Positions 26,179-37,647 are shown, numbered from the stretch's first letter. The stretch is 64,000 bases of DNA from Marinobacter maroccanus (GCF_002933275.1 NZ_PSSX01000002.1:248001-312000); one strand, 5' to 3'. Program-made: numbers and translations. The notes: generated by a model from the sequence alone, not told the origin.

Positions 26179-28241
26179 GATTCCTCCGCCTGAGTTTCCT
26201 CTGCGCTGGCCGCCAGGACTCGAACCCGTTCGAAGTCCTCCTCGGTGAACACACCGTTCACTCCGGAAATGGCGGCCAGTTTCATGCCGTGCTTCAGGCC
26301 CAGCTTGTAGATTTCCCGCACCTTCTCCCACTCGATGTTCCGACCCAGTGTGAAGTTCTCGAAACGGGCTTCCAGGGCCAGCACAATGGTTTCTGCCAGG
26401 CAGGCATAGGCAATACCTTTTGGCAGCCCGATGTCTTTCATGTGCACCTTGCCCGGTAGCTGTATCTCGCCGGACTCTATCACCAACACATCCGGACGTT
26501 TCGCCACATCTTCTGCCGGAATATCCAGGGGACGGGCTACGTCGGTGATCACACAGCCGGGCTTCACTTTCATGATGTCGAGAATCCGTTTGCCTGCGCC
26601 GGAAGTGGCGGTCACGATCATGTCCATGTCCGCCAGATCGCGTTCGGCAGAACCGGCAACATGCACGATGGCCCCGGGCGTTTCCTGTTCGATGCTTTCC
26701 TTGAGCGCGAGAAGTTTCGCCGGCTCCGGTGCGGCAAGGTAGACCTCATCGACTGCCTTGGCCAGCAATCTGGCGCAGACAGACCCGATAGCGCCCGTGG
26801 CGCCCACCACCATCGCCTTGCCGGCGGCCTTGCCACTGGGGCCAATACTTACCCGCCCTATTTTCTTCATGGCGTCGTGGGCCGCCCAGAGCGCGCCGGA
26901 GGCGCTGTAGCTGTTGCCTGTCGTGATTGGCAGCGGTGCCCGCTTGGCCACGGTAATCCCGGCGTCCCCAACAACCTTGGTGAACGCACCCAGGCCCATG
27001 ATCTGGGCACCAAGTTTCTTCGCCAGTTTGGCCGCCTGCAGCAGCCTGGCGTAGGTAAATTCCGGCCCATGAGCCATGATTTCCCGGGGGGTGCCGCCCA
27101 CGGTAATGAGCCAACCCTCCACTTCATCGCCATTCGGTGACCGGATTCCAGACACCTTCGAGTAAATAAACGGCGGTGAATACGCTATCGCCTTTTCAAC
27201 CAGGTTCATCACCACAGGGGGCGAGACATTGGCAACCCAGTCCAGAGGCGGTGTTTTGGTAAGGTATTGCTGCGAAAGCGGATGAATGACAAACGCAAAC
27301 CGGTTCACCCGGCGATAACCGTCCGGGTACAGAATCCGGGGTTCGATACCAAGGCTCTGAATCACGTCCAGGTAGTCATCCGGGCCTAACTGATCCGGTG
27401 TTCTGGAGAGCGCCGCGCTGATCATCGCCTCCATCACATTCACACCCACGGGCCGGCCCTCCAGCCAGGGGCTGTAGTCCACCACCATGGCAACCTTGCG
27501 GGAGCGCATCCAGTCCATCGCAGCATCTGTGACCCTTGAGGTAATCACGGTTTTTCCATCCAGCTCTTTCGCCGTGAAGTTCTCCAGATCGCCAATCGAG
27601 GCCACGATGACATGGGCCTCGGACACAGCGTGATGAAGCGAACCTTTCACCAGGTTCTCACCCAACCGATACAGCGGCGTTCGGAGGATGGTCTCCACCG
27701 CTTTCACGGCCGCCGGCCTGAACATGATAGGAGCCGTCAGCGAGGTATAGGTTTCCAGTTGTTTCAGGGAAGTCAGCAGCCGTGGCACGCCAAAATCCGT
27801 GTAAGGATCGGCAAATAACAGATTGTCGGTATGTTCCGAGAGTGCCCTGGCAATTCGATAGCCGGCCTGCCCGTTCATGAACAGCACACGGGCATTGTCG
27901 AAGAAATGCCCCAGTTCAGATTGGGTATGGCGGACGGCCCATTCCTGCAGGATCGCCCGCAGGCCCGCACCGGTGGTAACGGGTTTGTCGGGCACACAGG
28001 CCTCCAGGCGAGCGGTATCCGGGTGTTCAAGCTGCTCCCGGCCCACCTCATAGTGATCGTGGACCATGCTCAGACCAATGGCGTCTGCCTGCGTGTGCAC
28101 CGACTCCAGAACCGCTTCGGCACGGGAGAGATCGCAGTCTGTGCCAATACGGATAATCCGGAAAGGCTGGCCGAGGAAGGAGGTTTCTAGATCGTAATCG
28201 TATTCGGAAGATCCCTGGCTGACACTGACAACGGTTTTCAT
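26148..28241 (-). CDS. Two-part dehydrogenase with C-terminal acyl-ACP reductase-like domain
   Basis: A 697-residue protein. From about residue 335 it follows cyanobacterial acyl-[ACP] reductase (AAR): P-I-T-T-G-N-S-Y-S-A (AAR F-T-T-G-N-T-H-T-A), the Rossmann loop V-V-G-A-T-G-A-I-G-S-V-C, and Y-A-C-L-A-E-T-I-V-L-A-L-E with N-F-T-L-G-R-N (AAR F-A-C-F-A-E-A and N-F-S-W-G-R-N). Cys614 occupies the place of the AAR cysteine that carries the acyl group. Residues 1-330 are unfamiliar. A fatty-acyl thioester to aldehyde reduction with NADPH is plausible but inferred; databases often label such proteins just as dehydrogenase. The low-complexity tail (ETQAEESQAEGSS) overlaps the 3' end of the CDGSH gene by 31 bp. 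AAAGGGAAG stands before the ATG. Confidence 0.75.
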   Translation of the reverse strand: MKTVVSVSQGSSEYDYDLETSFLGQPFRIIRIGTDCDLSRAEAVLESVHTQADAIGLSMVHDHYEVGREQLEHPDTARLEACVPDKPVTTGAGLRAILQEWAVRHTQSELGHFFDNARVLFMNGQAGYRIARALSEHTDNLLFADPYTDFGVPRLLTSLKQLETYTSLTAPIMFRPAAVKAVETILRTPLYRLGENLVKGSLHHAVSEAHVIVASIGDLENFTAKELDGKTVITSRVTDAAMDWMRSRKVAMVVDYSPWLEGRPVGVNVMEAMISAALSRTPDQLGPDDYLDVIQSLGIEPRILYPDGYRRVNRFAFVIHPLSQQYLTKTPPLDWVANVSPPVVMNLVEKAIAYSPPFIYSKVSGIRSPNGDEVEGWLITVGGTPREIMAHGPEFTYARLLQAAKLAKKLGAQIMGLGAFTKVVGDAGITVAKRAPLPITTGNSYSASGALWAAHDAMKKIGRVSIGPSGKAAGKAMVVGATGAIGSVCARLLAKAVDEVYLAAPEPAKLLALKESIEQETPGAIVHVAGSAERDLADMDMIVTATSGAGKRILDIMKVKPGCVITDVARPLDIPAEDVAKRPDVLVIESGEIQLPGKVHMKDIGLPKGIAYACLAETIVLALEARFENFTLGRNIEWEKVREIYKLGLKHGMKLAAISGVNGVFTEEDFERVRVLAASAEETQAEESQAEGSSTPA

Positions 28242-28402
28242 ATTCAGGCTTCCCTTTTCCCTGTTGTTATCTTTACAGCCTAAATCACTGAGCCGGTTTA
28301 TGCCTTAGCCCAGATCAAATTCCAGACCGCTATTCAACGTCTACAATAAGGTGGCGGGCCGAACGACCAATCAGACCTTCAAGGATCAATCAGGAGCTCA
28401 CT

Positions 28403-29416
28403 ATGACCATTCAGGAAGAACTGAACACCACCGTCCGGGATCTGGTTCAGCCCGGCAAGGGAATTCTCGCGGCGGATGAAAGCCACCCCACCATTGCCAA
28501 ACGCTTCAAAGCGGTTGGCGTGGAATCCAGCGAAGACAAACGCCGGGAATACCGGAGCCTCATTTTCTCTGCTTCCGGGCTCGGAGAATTCATCAGCGGG
28601 GTCATTCTTTTCGAAGAGACGCTGGGCCAGAACAGTCTCGACAATGTGGCCATGCCCAAGCTGCTGGCCAGCAAGGGCATCGTGCCGGGCATCAAGGTAG
28701 ACAAGGGCAAGGGCCCCCTGGTTAATGCCCCCGGTGATGAAATCACCTTTGGCCTGGATGGCCTGGACGACCGCCTGGAAATCTACAAGAACCAGGGTGC
28801 GCGGTTTGCCAAGTGGCGGGATGTGTATCACATCTCGGACACCCTGCCCTCACGGCAGGCGATCGAGGCGAATGCCGGGGTTCTTGCCCGTTATGCAGCG
28901 ATCTGCCAGTCCCTGGGCATCGTGCCCATTGTCGAGCCGGAAGTACTGATTGATGGCAATCACACCATTGAGCGCTGCGGGGAAGTGAGCGAAGCGGTGA
29001 TTCGCGAGGTTTTCCAGGCCCTTTACCGGCATAAAGTGGAACTGGAACACATAATCCTGAAGCCCAGCATGGTGACACCGGGCAAGGAAAATCCAAAGGC
29101 ATCACCGGAGGAAGTGGCGACAGCAACCCTTGATGTCTTTCGCAGGGCGGTTCCAGCAGCGGTACCCGGCATCTTTTTCCTCTCGGGCGGCCAGACTCCG
29201 GAAGAAGCGACCCTCAACCTGAATGCCATGAACAGCATGGGCCCTCAGCCCTGGGAGCTCAGCTTTTCCTACGGTCGGGCCCTGCAGGAACCGGCCCAGA
29301 AAGCCTGGGCCGGTAATCTGGAACATGGTCCCGAGGCGCAAGCAGCGATGCTCAAGCGCGCTCGCCTTAACGGTGCAGCGCGCTCGGGCAATTACCGACC
29401 GGAAATGGAAGACTGA
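28403..29416 (+). CDS. Fructose-bisphosphate aldolase, class I
   Basis: A 337-residue class I aldolase, which splits fructose 1,6-bisphosphate into glyceraldehyde 3-phosphate and DHAP through a lysine Schiff base. G-K-G-I-L-A-A-D-E-S near residue 18 and I-I-L-K220-P-S-M-V-T-P-G carry the Schiff-base Lys; F-F-L-S-G-G-Q-T-P-E-E-A-T follows. It is the eukaryote-like aldolase type without metal, slightly shorter than the animal enzymes. GGAG lies before the ATG. It is a single gene transcribed toward the secreted hydrolase. Its role may be gluconeogenic. Confidence 0.95.
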   Translation: MTIQEELNTTVRDLVQPGKGILAADESHPTIAKRFKAVGVESSEDKRREYRSLIFSASGLGEFISGVILFEETLGQNSLDNVAMPKLLASKGIVPGIKVDKGKGPLVNAPGDEITFGLDGLDDRLEIYKNQGARFAKWRDVYHISDTLPSRQAIEANAGVLARYAAICQSLGIVPIVEPEVLIDGNHTIERCGEVSEAVIREVFQALYRHKVELEHIILKPSMVTPGKENPKASPEEVATATLDVFRRAVPAAVPGIFFLSGGQTPEEATLNLNAMNSMGPQPWELSFSYGRALQEPAQKAWAGNLEHGPEAQAAMLKRARLNGAARSGNYRPEMED

Positions 29417-29446
29417 CCGGCAACTGTCTTGCGTCAGCGTGTTCCC

Positions 29447-30439
29447 TTAGTCACAGCCAGAGACGCAGCTCGCCATGCCATTGAATGCCATGGTACGGCC
29501 ACTGAGGGGCACATGGACCGGCACGGTCACTGAATCCCGGAACAGGGCCGTGCGCGTGCCGTCCTGCACCTCGCCACCGGAGGTCGCCGGTTCGTTCGCA
29601 TGGGAGGCAATGACCGCCTTCGGTTGCACCAGGTCATTGATGACGTAAGCCGCCTGTTTTGGCCCGGTAGTGAAAGTGTCTCCGATGTTCATCACCACCA
29701 ACCCTGCGCCATAATGATCCTTCACCACCAGCTTTTGCTCTGCAGTGATACCGGTATCACCAGAAAGGTATACAACCAACCCGTTGGAAAACTTCAACAC
29801 ATAGCCGGTTGGTGGCCCGACACTCGCGCCGACACCGGCTGCCGCCAGGTATTCCGCCAGTGGCCCGGTCAGGAAGGAAGGCGAAACGCCATTGCTGTGA
29901 ACCGCAGGCACCGTGGTGATTGCCACCCCGCCGACCTCACGTTCGCCACCGAAACGCACCAACATGGAGTTTGCGGCGTCGCCGCCAGCGTCCTTGAGCT
30001 TGGCGGCAAAAAATGCGGGCATTTCACTGCCGGTCACTATTTTTGCGCCATGCTTCACCGCAATGTCCACGGTGTTCGACTGTGGCAACGTTGAAACGCC
30101 AGTGTCCGGAGCCCCGCAGGTGCCTTCGTTTGTCTTGCTGATACGCTGGTCGCCCACGTGGTCCCCATGCATGTGGGAAACCAGAACAACATCAATCTTG
30201 CCCAGACGGGGATCGTCTGGGCCGGCGACGGTTCTGCCGGCATCGTAGAGTATGCGGGTACCATTCGGGTCTTCAAACACCAGCGCCCGGTCCCGACTGC
30301 AAAACTCGCCATCGTGACTACCCAGGGGTGTAACCTTCACCACATGGTCTTCAGCTGCAGCCGGCATGGCCGCGCCGAGGAGCATGCAGGCGCCGAACCC
30401 GGCGAACGCCAGGGTGTGGCGTAAACGTGTTGATAGCAT
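29447..30439 (-). CDS. Secreted metallo-beta-lactamase-fold hydrolase
   Basis: A 330-residue protein with a signal peptide (LRHTLAFAGFGACMLLGAAMPAAAE) after the ATG at 30439, which has AGGACG upstream. A longer open frame to 30586 is rejected because the signal would be internal. The metal site motif H-x-H-x-D-H is in V-L-V-S-H-M-H-G-D-H-V-G-D, further ligands are likely in V-P-A-V-H-S-N and L-S-G-D-T-G, and the final H is in V-I-A-S-H-A-N. The fold acts on esters, amides or phosphodiesters; its substrate is unknown. Length and H-x-H-x-D-H motif fit the UlaG/Zn-hydrolase type. It acts in the periplasm or outside the cell. Confidence 0.85.
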   Translation of the reverse strand: MLSTRLRHTLAFAGFGACMLLGAAMPAAAEDHVVKVTPLGSHDGEFCSRDRALVFEDPNGTRILYDAGRTVAGPDDPRLGKIDVVLVSHMHGDHVGDQRISKTNEGTCGAPDTGVSTLPQSNTVDIAVKHGAKIVTGSEMPAFFAAKLKDAGGDAANSMLVRFGGEREVGGVAITTVPAVHSNGVSPSFLTGPLAEYLAAAGVGASVGPPTGYVLKFSNGLVVYLSGDTGITAEQKLVVKDHYGAGLVVMNIGDTFTTGPKQAAYVINDLVQPKAVIASHANEPATSGGEVQDGTRTALFRDSVTVPVHVPLSGRTMAFNGMASCVSGCD

Positions 30440-30545
30440 GTTGATCGTCCTCCCACTCGTTTTATTGTTGGCACTGTCTTGATACGAACGACACAACCGT
30501 TCATACCAGTTTAGCCGGGGAAAACTAACGAGTGGGATATCCGGA

Positions 30546-31517
30546 TCAGGCGGCGCGGGAACCTGGAACAGAAACCTGCTGCTCAAGACAGGCCATCATG
30601 GGTGCCACCTGGCGAATCTTGCGGGCCTCGGGCCAGAGGATTTCAGCCTCGGCAAAACCCTGACGCAGGAAGTTGAGCCACTGCTTGATGCGACCGGTCA
30701 CGTAGCGGTCCTCCAGCCAGCCCTGCAGAACCGTGGCATACTCACGAACCAGAACCACAGCTTCCGGCCAGGTCATATCCGGTACCGTTTCGCCCTGCTG
30801 GCTGGCTTTGATCTGACGGGCCAGGTCTGGCCTTGCTATGAGACCACGGCCAATCATGACATCGTCGCAGCCGGAGACCTCTCGGCATCGCCAGTAGTCC
30901 GCCACGGTCCAGATCTCGCCATTGGCAATGATATGAGTCTTTACCGCTTCCCGGGCCCGGGCGATTTCCTCCCAGTAGGCGGGCGGCTTGTAGCCATCGA
31001 CTTTGCTGCGGGCGTGGATGACAATCTCTTCGGCTCCGGCAGCTTCCAGGGCCTGGGCACAGGCCACACCCATGGACCGGTCGTCATAGCCCAGCCGCAT
31101 TTTGGCCGTGACGGGCACGTGGCCTGGCACGGCCTGGCGAACGGCGGCCACAATTTCATGCATCAGCTCCGGTTCGCGCATCAGTATGCAGCCGCCCTTG
31201 TGTTTGTTCACGGTTTTGGCCGGGCAACCAAAATTGATATCGACCTGGGTGGCGCCCAGTTCCGCAGCCCGCACACCATGGCGTGCCATCTGGTGAGGGT
31301 CTGAGCCCAGTAACTGGACCGCAACGGGGGTACCCACCCGGGTGAGAGACTGGTTATGCAGCTCGGGGGCGTATTTGTAGAACACTCTCGGCGGCAACAT
31401 GCCGTGGGTCACGCGAACGAATTCGGTTACGCACCGGTCAATACCGCCGACCCCGGTGAGGGTTTCACGGATAGGTGCGTCAACCAGCCCTTCCATCGGG
31501 GCAAGAATAATCCGCAT
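30546..31517 (-). CDS. dusC: tRNA-dihydrouridine(16) synthase DusC
   Basis: A 323-residue FMN enzyme reducing uridine 16 of tRNA D-loops with NADPH. It begins M-R-I-I-L-A-P-M-E-G-L-V-D, and the catalytic Cys98 is in N-F-G-C-P-A-K-T-V-N-K-H-K-G-G. The K-M-R-L-G-Y and I-H-A-R-S-K segments and the G-R-G-L-I-A-R-P-D-L phosphate-binding loop are typical. The M-E-G start and the N-x-G-C-P-A-K-T-V-N-K sequence fit DusC rather than DusA/B. CTGGAG precedes ATG. It is a single minus-strand gene upstream of katG with about 140 bp between their ends. Confidence 0.93.
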   Translation of the reverse strand: MRIILAPMEGLVDAPIRETLTGVGGIDRCVTEFVRVTHGMLPPRVFYKYAPELHNQSLTRVGTPVAVQLLGSDPHQMARHGVRAAELGATQVDINFGCPAKTVNKHKGGCILMREPELMHEIVAAVRQAVPGHVPVTAKMRLGYDDRSMGVACAQALEAAGAEEIVIHARSKVDGYKPPAYWEEIARAREAVKTHIIANGEIWTVADYWRCREVSGCDDVMIGRGLIARPDLARQIKASQQGETVPDMTWPEAVVLVREYATVLQGWLEDRYVTGRIKQWLNFLRQGFAEAEILWPEARKIRQVAPMMACLEQQVSVPGSRAA

Positions 31518-31611
31518 GAGTGCTCCAGTCTTAACAGGGTCTGTTCAGGGTGAGACCGATCAAAAATCAGACGGAGCGGATTGTAAGGAATTTGGCGGGA
31601 AGTTGATAGAC

Positions 31612-31635
31612 GGGCACCCCGTTGCCGGGGTGCCC
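31612..31635 (-). terminator. Terminator hairpin after katG
   Basis: GGGCACCCCG-TTGC-CGGGGTGCCC, a perfect 10-bp stem with a 4-nt loop, lies 20 bp beyond the katG stop when read leftward. The following minus-strand bases include only a scattered T-run (GTCTATCAACTT). Confidence 0.65.
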
Positions 31636-31654
31636 AACCATCTGCTTACAGGTC

Positions 31655-34192
<2,538 letters not shown>

Positions 34193-34411
34193 TCAAAGCC
34201 GTTCAATGGACGAGAACTTGCCGGCATCGTCAAAAACGATGCGGAAACTGCCGCGAATACCGTCGCGGAGGTAGAAACGGGAGAGGATACGTGCCGGAAA
34301 CCGGACAGAGCGTCCGTCCCGGGCCGTGGTGTGAACATCGGTGGCAACGCCCTGATAGAGTTTGATCCACTCATCAGGGCTGATGCTGATATCCACAATG
34401 ATCTGCTGCAT
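34193..34411 (-). CDS. DUF2835 family small protein
   Basis: A 72-residue protein. The pattern Q-Q-I-I-V-D-I-S-I-S-P-D-E-W-I-K-L-Y-Q-G, then R-D-G-R-S-V-R-F-P-A-R-I-L-S-R-F, D-G-I-R-G-S-F-R-I and K-F-S-S-I-E-R-L is the full-length DUF2835 family, known from Pseudomonas and relatives, with no known function. AGGTCAG stands upstream of the ATG at 34411. It is downstream of htpG on the same strand with palindromic repeats between them. Overlapping plus-strand frames in the same place are shadows. Confidence 0.8.
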   Translation of the reverse strand: MQQIIVDISISPDEWIKLYQGVATDVHTTARDGRSVRFPARILSRFYLRDGIRGSFRIVFDDAGKFSSIERL

Positions 34412-34428
34412 CTGATTCTGACCTTTTT

Positions 34429-34460
34429 GTCGGATTACGGCTTCGCCTAATCCGACCTAC
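34429..34460. repeat. REP-like palindrome, copy 1 (cluster 1)
   Basis: GTCGGATTA-CGGCTTCGCC-TAATCCGAC followed by CTAC. The two arms (GTCGGATTA and TAATCCGAC) are exact inverse copies, forming a short stem. The centre differs from the copies in the other clusters. Located 18 bp upstream of the DUF2835 start on its 5' side. Confidence 0.85.
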
Positions 34461-34488
34461 AAAGACTAACCGGCATGCTTGTCATACT

Positions 34489-34520
34489 GTCGGATTACGG
34501 CTTCGCCTCATCCGACCTAC
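34489..34520. repeat. REP-like palindrome, copy 2 (cluster 1)
   Basis: Same 32-bp element as copy 1 with one change (CTCATCCGAC in place of CTAATCCGAC), in the same orientation, 28 bp further on. Confidence 0.85.
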
Positions 34521-34528
34521 CTTGATTT

Positions 34529-34560
34529 GTAGGTCGGATTAGCCAACGGCGTAATCCGAC
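34529..34560. repeat. REP-like palindrome, copy 3 (cluster 1, inverted)
   Basis: GTAGGTCGGATTA with TAATCCGAC at the end (centre GCCAACGGCG), in the opposite orientation to copies 1 and 2, 19 bp from the htpG stop. The pair of opposite copies could fold into a long hairpin at the htpG 3' end. Confidence 0.85.
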
Positions 34561-34579
34561 GCAGAACCGGCTCCAGGCC

Positions 34580-36472
34580 TCAGTTGGCCAGTTCAAGCAG
34601 CAGACGATTCAGGCGGGTAACGTAGGCGCCCGGGTCCGGGAGCTGCTCGCCGCTGGCCAGGGTGGCCTGGTCCAGAATGACTGCCGAGAGCTCGTTGAAC
34701 CGCTCTTCGCCCTTCTCGCTTTCCAGGCGCTGAACCAGCGGATGATCAACGTTGATCTCAAAGATCGGCTTGCTGTCCGGCACTTTTTGGCCGGCAGCTT
34801 CCATGATCTTCTTCATCTGCGCACCCATGTCGAAATCACCCACAACCAGGCAGGCCGGTGAATCGGTCAGTCGGTTGGTAACCCGCACTTCCTGCACTCG
34901 GTCGCTCAGGGCATTCTTGATGCGCTCCAGCAGGTCCTTGTGCTCTTCGGCCGCCTCTTCCTTGTGCTTCTTGTCCTCCTCGGTCTCAATTTCGCCGAGA
35001 TCCAGATCCCCCCGGGCAACGTCCTGGAACTGCTTGCCGTCGTATTCACTGAGGTATCCCATCATCCACTCGTCGATGCGATCGGTGAGGATCAGCACCT
35101 CAATGCCCTTCTTGCGGAAGACTTCCAGGTGCGGGCTGCTCTTGGCCGCTGTGAAGTTGTCAGCGGTGATGTAGTAGAGCTTCTTTTGCCCTTCCTTCAT
35201 CCGGCTGATGTAATCATCCAGCGAGACATTCTGCGCGCTCTCACCGGTATGGGTGGAGGCAAAACGCAGCAGACCGGCAATCTTCTCGCGGTTGCTGAAA
35301 TCTTCCGCCGGGCCTTCCTTCAATACGGTGCCGAACTCTCCCCAGAACTTCTGGTACTGCTCGGGATCCTTCTTGGCCAGTTTGGACAGCATGTCCAGAA
35401 CCCGCTTGGTCAGCGCGGTACGGATGCTTTCCACGGTGCTGTCGTTCTGCAGGATCTCACGGGACACGTTCAGGGACAGATCGTTGGAATCGATCACACC
35501 CTTGGCGAAGCGCAGGTACAGCGGCAGGAACTGCTCGGCGTCATCCATGATGAACACACGCTGCACATACAGCTTCAGGCCACGGGGCGCTTCCCGGTTG
35601 TAAAGATCAAACGGTGCCCGGGCGGGGATATACAGCAGGCTGGTGTAGTCCAGCTTGCCTTCCACCTTGTTGTGGGACCAGGTCAGCGGATCTTCAAAAT
35701 CGTGGGCAATGTGTTTGTAGAACTCCTTGTACTCCTCGTCCTTGATCTCGGTACGCGGGAGGGTCCAGAGCGCTGTCGCGTCGTTGACGGTTTCGTACTC
35801 GTCTTTCTTTTCACCTTCGTCGGATTCGGCCTTCATCACCACCGGGAAGGAAATATGATCCGAGTACTTCTTCACCAGACTGCGCAGCTTCCAGCCGTTC
35901 GCGAATTCCTTGGCGTCTGGTTTCAGGTGCAGCACGATCTGGGTACCGCGGTTATCCCGATTGACCTGTTCAATGGAAAACTCACCGTCGCCCTTGGACT
36001 CCCAATGCACGCCCTCTTCTGCCGGCGCACCGGCGCGGCGGGTAAAGACATCCACCTTGTCGGCCACGATAAACGACGAGTAGAAACCAACACCGAACTG
36101 ACCGATCAGCTTGCTGTCCTTTTTCTCATCACCAGACAACTGCTTCAGGAATTCAGCAGTACCAGAGCGGGCAATGGTGCCGAGGTTCTGGATGACGTCG
36201 TCACGGGTCATGCCGATACCGTTATCGGTGAGGGTGACGGTATTTGCCTCTTCATCAAAATCCAGGCGAATCTTCAGCTCAGGATCGCTTTCATAAAGGC
36301 TGTCGTCCTTCAGCGCCGCGAAGCGCAGTTTGTCTTCGGCATCTGAGGCGTTCGAAATCAGCTCACGAAGGAAGATTTCCTTGTTGGAATACAACGAGTG
36401 AATCATCAGGTGAAGCAGCTGCTTCACTTCGGTCTGGAATCCAAGCGTCTCTTTATTGGCTTCAACCGTCAT
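34580..36472 (-). CDS. htpG: Molecular chaperone HtpG (Hsp90)
   Basis: A 630-residue Hsp90. The GHKL ATP site is visible: [15 protein letters not shown], and G-Q-F-G-V-G-F-Y-S, followed by the middle domain (S-L-L-Y-I-P-A) and the C-terminal dimerisation domain. The start at 36472 ([13 protein letters not shown]) has AGGAGAC upstream; an open frame extends upstream to 36613 but reads across the long intergenic hairpin and is rejected. It is a single minus-strand gene. It helps fold client proteins in the cytoplasm, especially under heat stress. Confidence 0.96.
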   Translation of the reverse strand: MTVEANKETLGFQTEVKQLLHLMIHSLYSNKEIFLRELISNASDAEDKLRFAALKDDSLYESDPELKIRLDFDEEANTVTLTDNGIGMTRDDVIQNLGTIARSGTAEFLKQLSGDEKKDSKLIGQFGVGFYSSFIVADKVDVFTRRAGAPAEEGVHWESKGDGEFSIEQVNRDNRGTQIVLHLKPDAKEFANGWKLRSLVKKYSDHISFPVVMKAESDEGEKKDEYETVNDATALWTLPRTEIKDEEYKEFYKHIAHDFEDPLTWSHNKVEGKLDYTSLLYIPARAPFDLYNREAPRGLKLYVQRVFIMDDAEQFLPLYLRFAKGVIDSNDLSLNVSREILQNDSTVESIRTALTKRVLDMLSKLAKKDPEQYQKFWGEFGTVLKEGPAEDFSNREKIAGLLRFASTHTGESAQNVSLDDYISRMKEGQKKLYYITADNFTAAKSSPHLEVFRKKGIEVLILTDRIDEWMMGYLSEYDGKQFQDVARGDLDLGEIETEEDKKHKEEAAEEHKDLLERIKNALSDRVQEVRVTNRLTDSPACLVVGDFDMGAQMKKIMEAAGQKVPDSKPIFEINVDHPLVQRLESEKGEERFNELSAVILDQATLASGEQLPDPGAYVTRLNRLLLELAN

Positions 36473-36551
36473 GGCGTTTATGTCTCCTGATACAAATAAA
36501 CGGGCGACTAGGGGCGCCCGAGTTACCTCATGATTCGTGGAGAGGCACGGA

Positions 36552-36644
36552 TAGGAAGGGCTTTCCAAAACACGCTGTGAATACATCCATGTACGCTCGG
36601 CTCCGCCATCCATGGCTCCGCACGGTTTTGGAAAGCCCTTCCTA
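36552..36644. repeat. Long intergenic hairpin, copy X (20-bp perfect arms)
   Basis: The left arm (36552-36571, starting TAGGAAGGGC) and right arm (36625-36644) are exact reverse complements over 20 bp. Between them is a 53-base apical region containing CATCCATGTACGCTCGGC and the small palindrome GCCATCCATGGC. The same apical sequence occurs in the hairpin at 62625-62732, whose arms are unrelated in sequence. Upstream of the htpG start on the minus strand. Confidence 0.8.
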
Positions 36645-36689
36645 CCCGCGCCACCCGGCTATTGAATTCGTGCTGACAAAAAAATGGGG

Positions 36690-36718
36690 GCGCACCGGGG
36701 CATTTCAAGCCCCAGCGC
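36690..36718 (-). terminator. Terminator of the thioesterase operon
   Basis: On the minus strand an imperfect stem GCGC-T-GGGGC / GCCCC-GGT-GCGC with the loop TTGAAAT (core GGGGC/GCCCC at 36697-36713) is followed after five C-rich bases by seven T (A-run 36678-36684 on the plus strand). It lies 9 bp beyond the last thioesterase stop. Confidence 0.6.
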
Positions 36719-36727
36719 ATCGGCAAA

Positions 36728-37162
36728 TCAGTCTTCGAGGAGGAAATGCGCGCGGGCGGTTGCGATGGGTTGCGAACGGGATTTCTGCCAGGCGCTGACC
36801 ATTACGTTGGCAACGCGGTTGCCCTGGCGGGTCAGGCGGCATTCGGCGTAAGTTTCGCGATTCAAACCGGCACGGAGGTAATCTAGGGAAAAGTCGACGA
36901 TGCGCGGCATGCGTAGGCTTTCCTGGGACATGATCAGGTAGATATTGGCAGACATTTCCATGAAGCCGCCAATGACGCCACCGTGAATGGCCGGCAGGAT
37001 CGGGTTACCAAGGTTGGAGTCCTTGCAGGGGAGGCGGAAAATCAGATCGTCGCCGAACCGCTCACACTGAAGGCCAATCCAGGTGGCGTAGGGAATGCTT
37101 TTGAGCATTCGGCTGAAGTCACCGGTTTCCTGGGTATAGCGGAGGATTTCAGGATCGGTCAT
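36728..37162 (-). CDS. PaaI family hotdog thioesterase (second)
   Basis: A 144-residue hotdog-fold protein. The family landmark H-G-G-V-I-G-G-F-M-E near residue 78 (general H-G-G-x-x-x-x-x-x-D/E) lies at the active-site helix, after L-G-N-P-I-L-P-A-I. It probably hydrolyses acyl-CoA thioesters in the cytoplasm. Its ATG overlaps the stop of the preceding thioesterase by 4 nt (ATGA at 37159-37162), so the two are coupled and may form a heteromer or act on related substrates. A terminator-like hairpin follows. Confidence 0.87.
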   Translation of the reverse strand: MTDPEILRYTQETGDFSRMLKSIPYATWIGLQCERFGDDLIFRLPCKDSNLGNPILPAIHGGVIGGFMEMSANIYLIMSQESLRMPRIVDFSLDYLRAGLNRETYAECRLTRQGNRVANVMVSAWQKSRSQPIATARAHFLLED

Positions 37163-37629
37163 TCTTCACCTCCGGTAATCAGGTCCCGATAGTGTTTCGG
37201 GCTGGCATCCTTGCCGATACGCATGAAGGTGGCAACGCAGTTGGCAATGGTTTCACCGCCCTCCTGGTAGGCCTCACAGCGGGTAAAAATGATGTTTCGG
37301 GTTACCCGGTAGGTTTCAGCCCTTGCGTAGACCGGCTTCCTGGGATGGGCCGGGCGCATGTAGTCCACACGCAGGTCCAGCGTCGGGCAGAGTTCAAAAT
37401 CTTCCAACGCACACAGGATCACACAGCCTGAAGTGGTGTCCATCAATGTGGTAATGGCGCCGCCATGAATCACGCCGGTGTCCGGATTACCAATAATCTG
37501 GTCGCTGTAGGGCAGGCAAAGTGTGAGGCTGCCTTTTTTCGCCTCGGTAACCGTCAGACCCAGCTCTTTGGCCTGATTGAGGGTGTCGATAAAACGGGTG
37601 ACCCGTTTCCGTCGGATATCATCGTTCAT
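37159..37629 (-). CDS. PaaI family hotdog thioesterase (first)
   Basis: A 156-residue hotdog thioesterase. G-N-P-D-T-G-V-I-H-G-G-A-I-T-T-L-M-D near residue 60-77 carries the H-G-G and the catalytic Asp; D-L-R-V-D-Y-M-R-P-A and I-F-T-R-C-E-A-Y-Q-E-G-G follow as in acyl-CoA thioesterases of the PaaI type. It differs clearly from its downstream partner, so it is not a recent duplicate. The DUF599 gene starts its own frame 18 bp upstream on the same strand; the three are probably one transcript. Confidence 0.88.
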   Translation of the reverse strand: MNDDIRRKRVTRFIDTLNQAKELGLTVTEAKKGSLTLCLPYSDQIIGNPDTGVIHGGAITTLMDTTSGCVILCALEDFELCPTLDLRVDYMRPAHPRKPVYARAETYRVTRNIIFTRCEAYQEGGETIANCVATFMRIGKDASPKHYRDLITGGEE

Positions 37630-37647
37630 TCAGGTTCAACCTGTGGA

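Noticed and set aside
34940-36346. 468-residue open frame opposite htpG
   Set aside because: Antisense shadow of HtpG; composition is that of a reversed coding frame.
36244-36798. 184-residue plus-strand frame near the htpG start
   Set aside because: Runs antisense through htpG, across hairpin X and into the thioesterase terminator; no plausible product.
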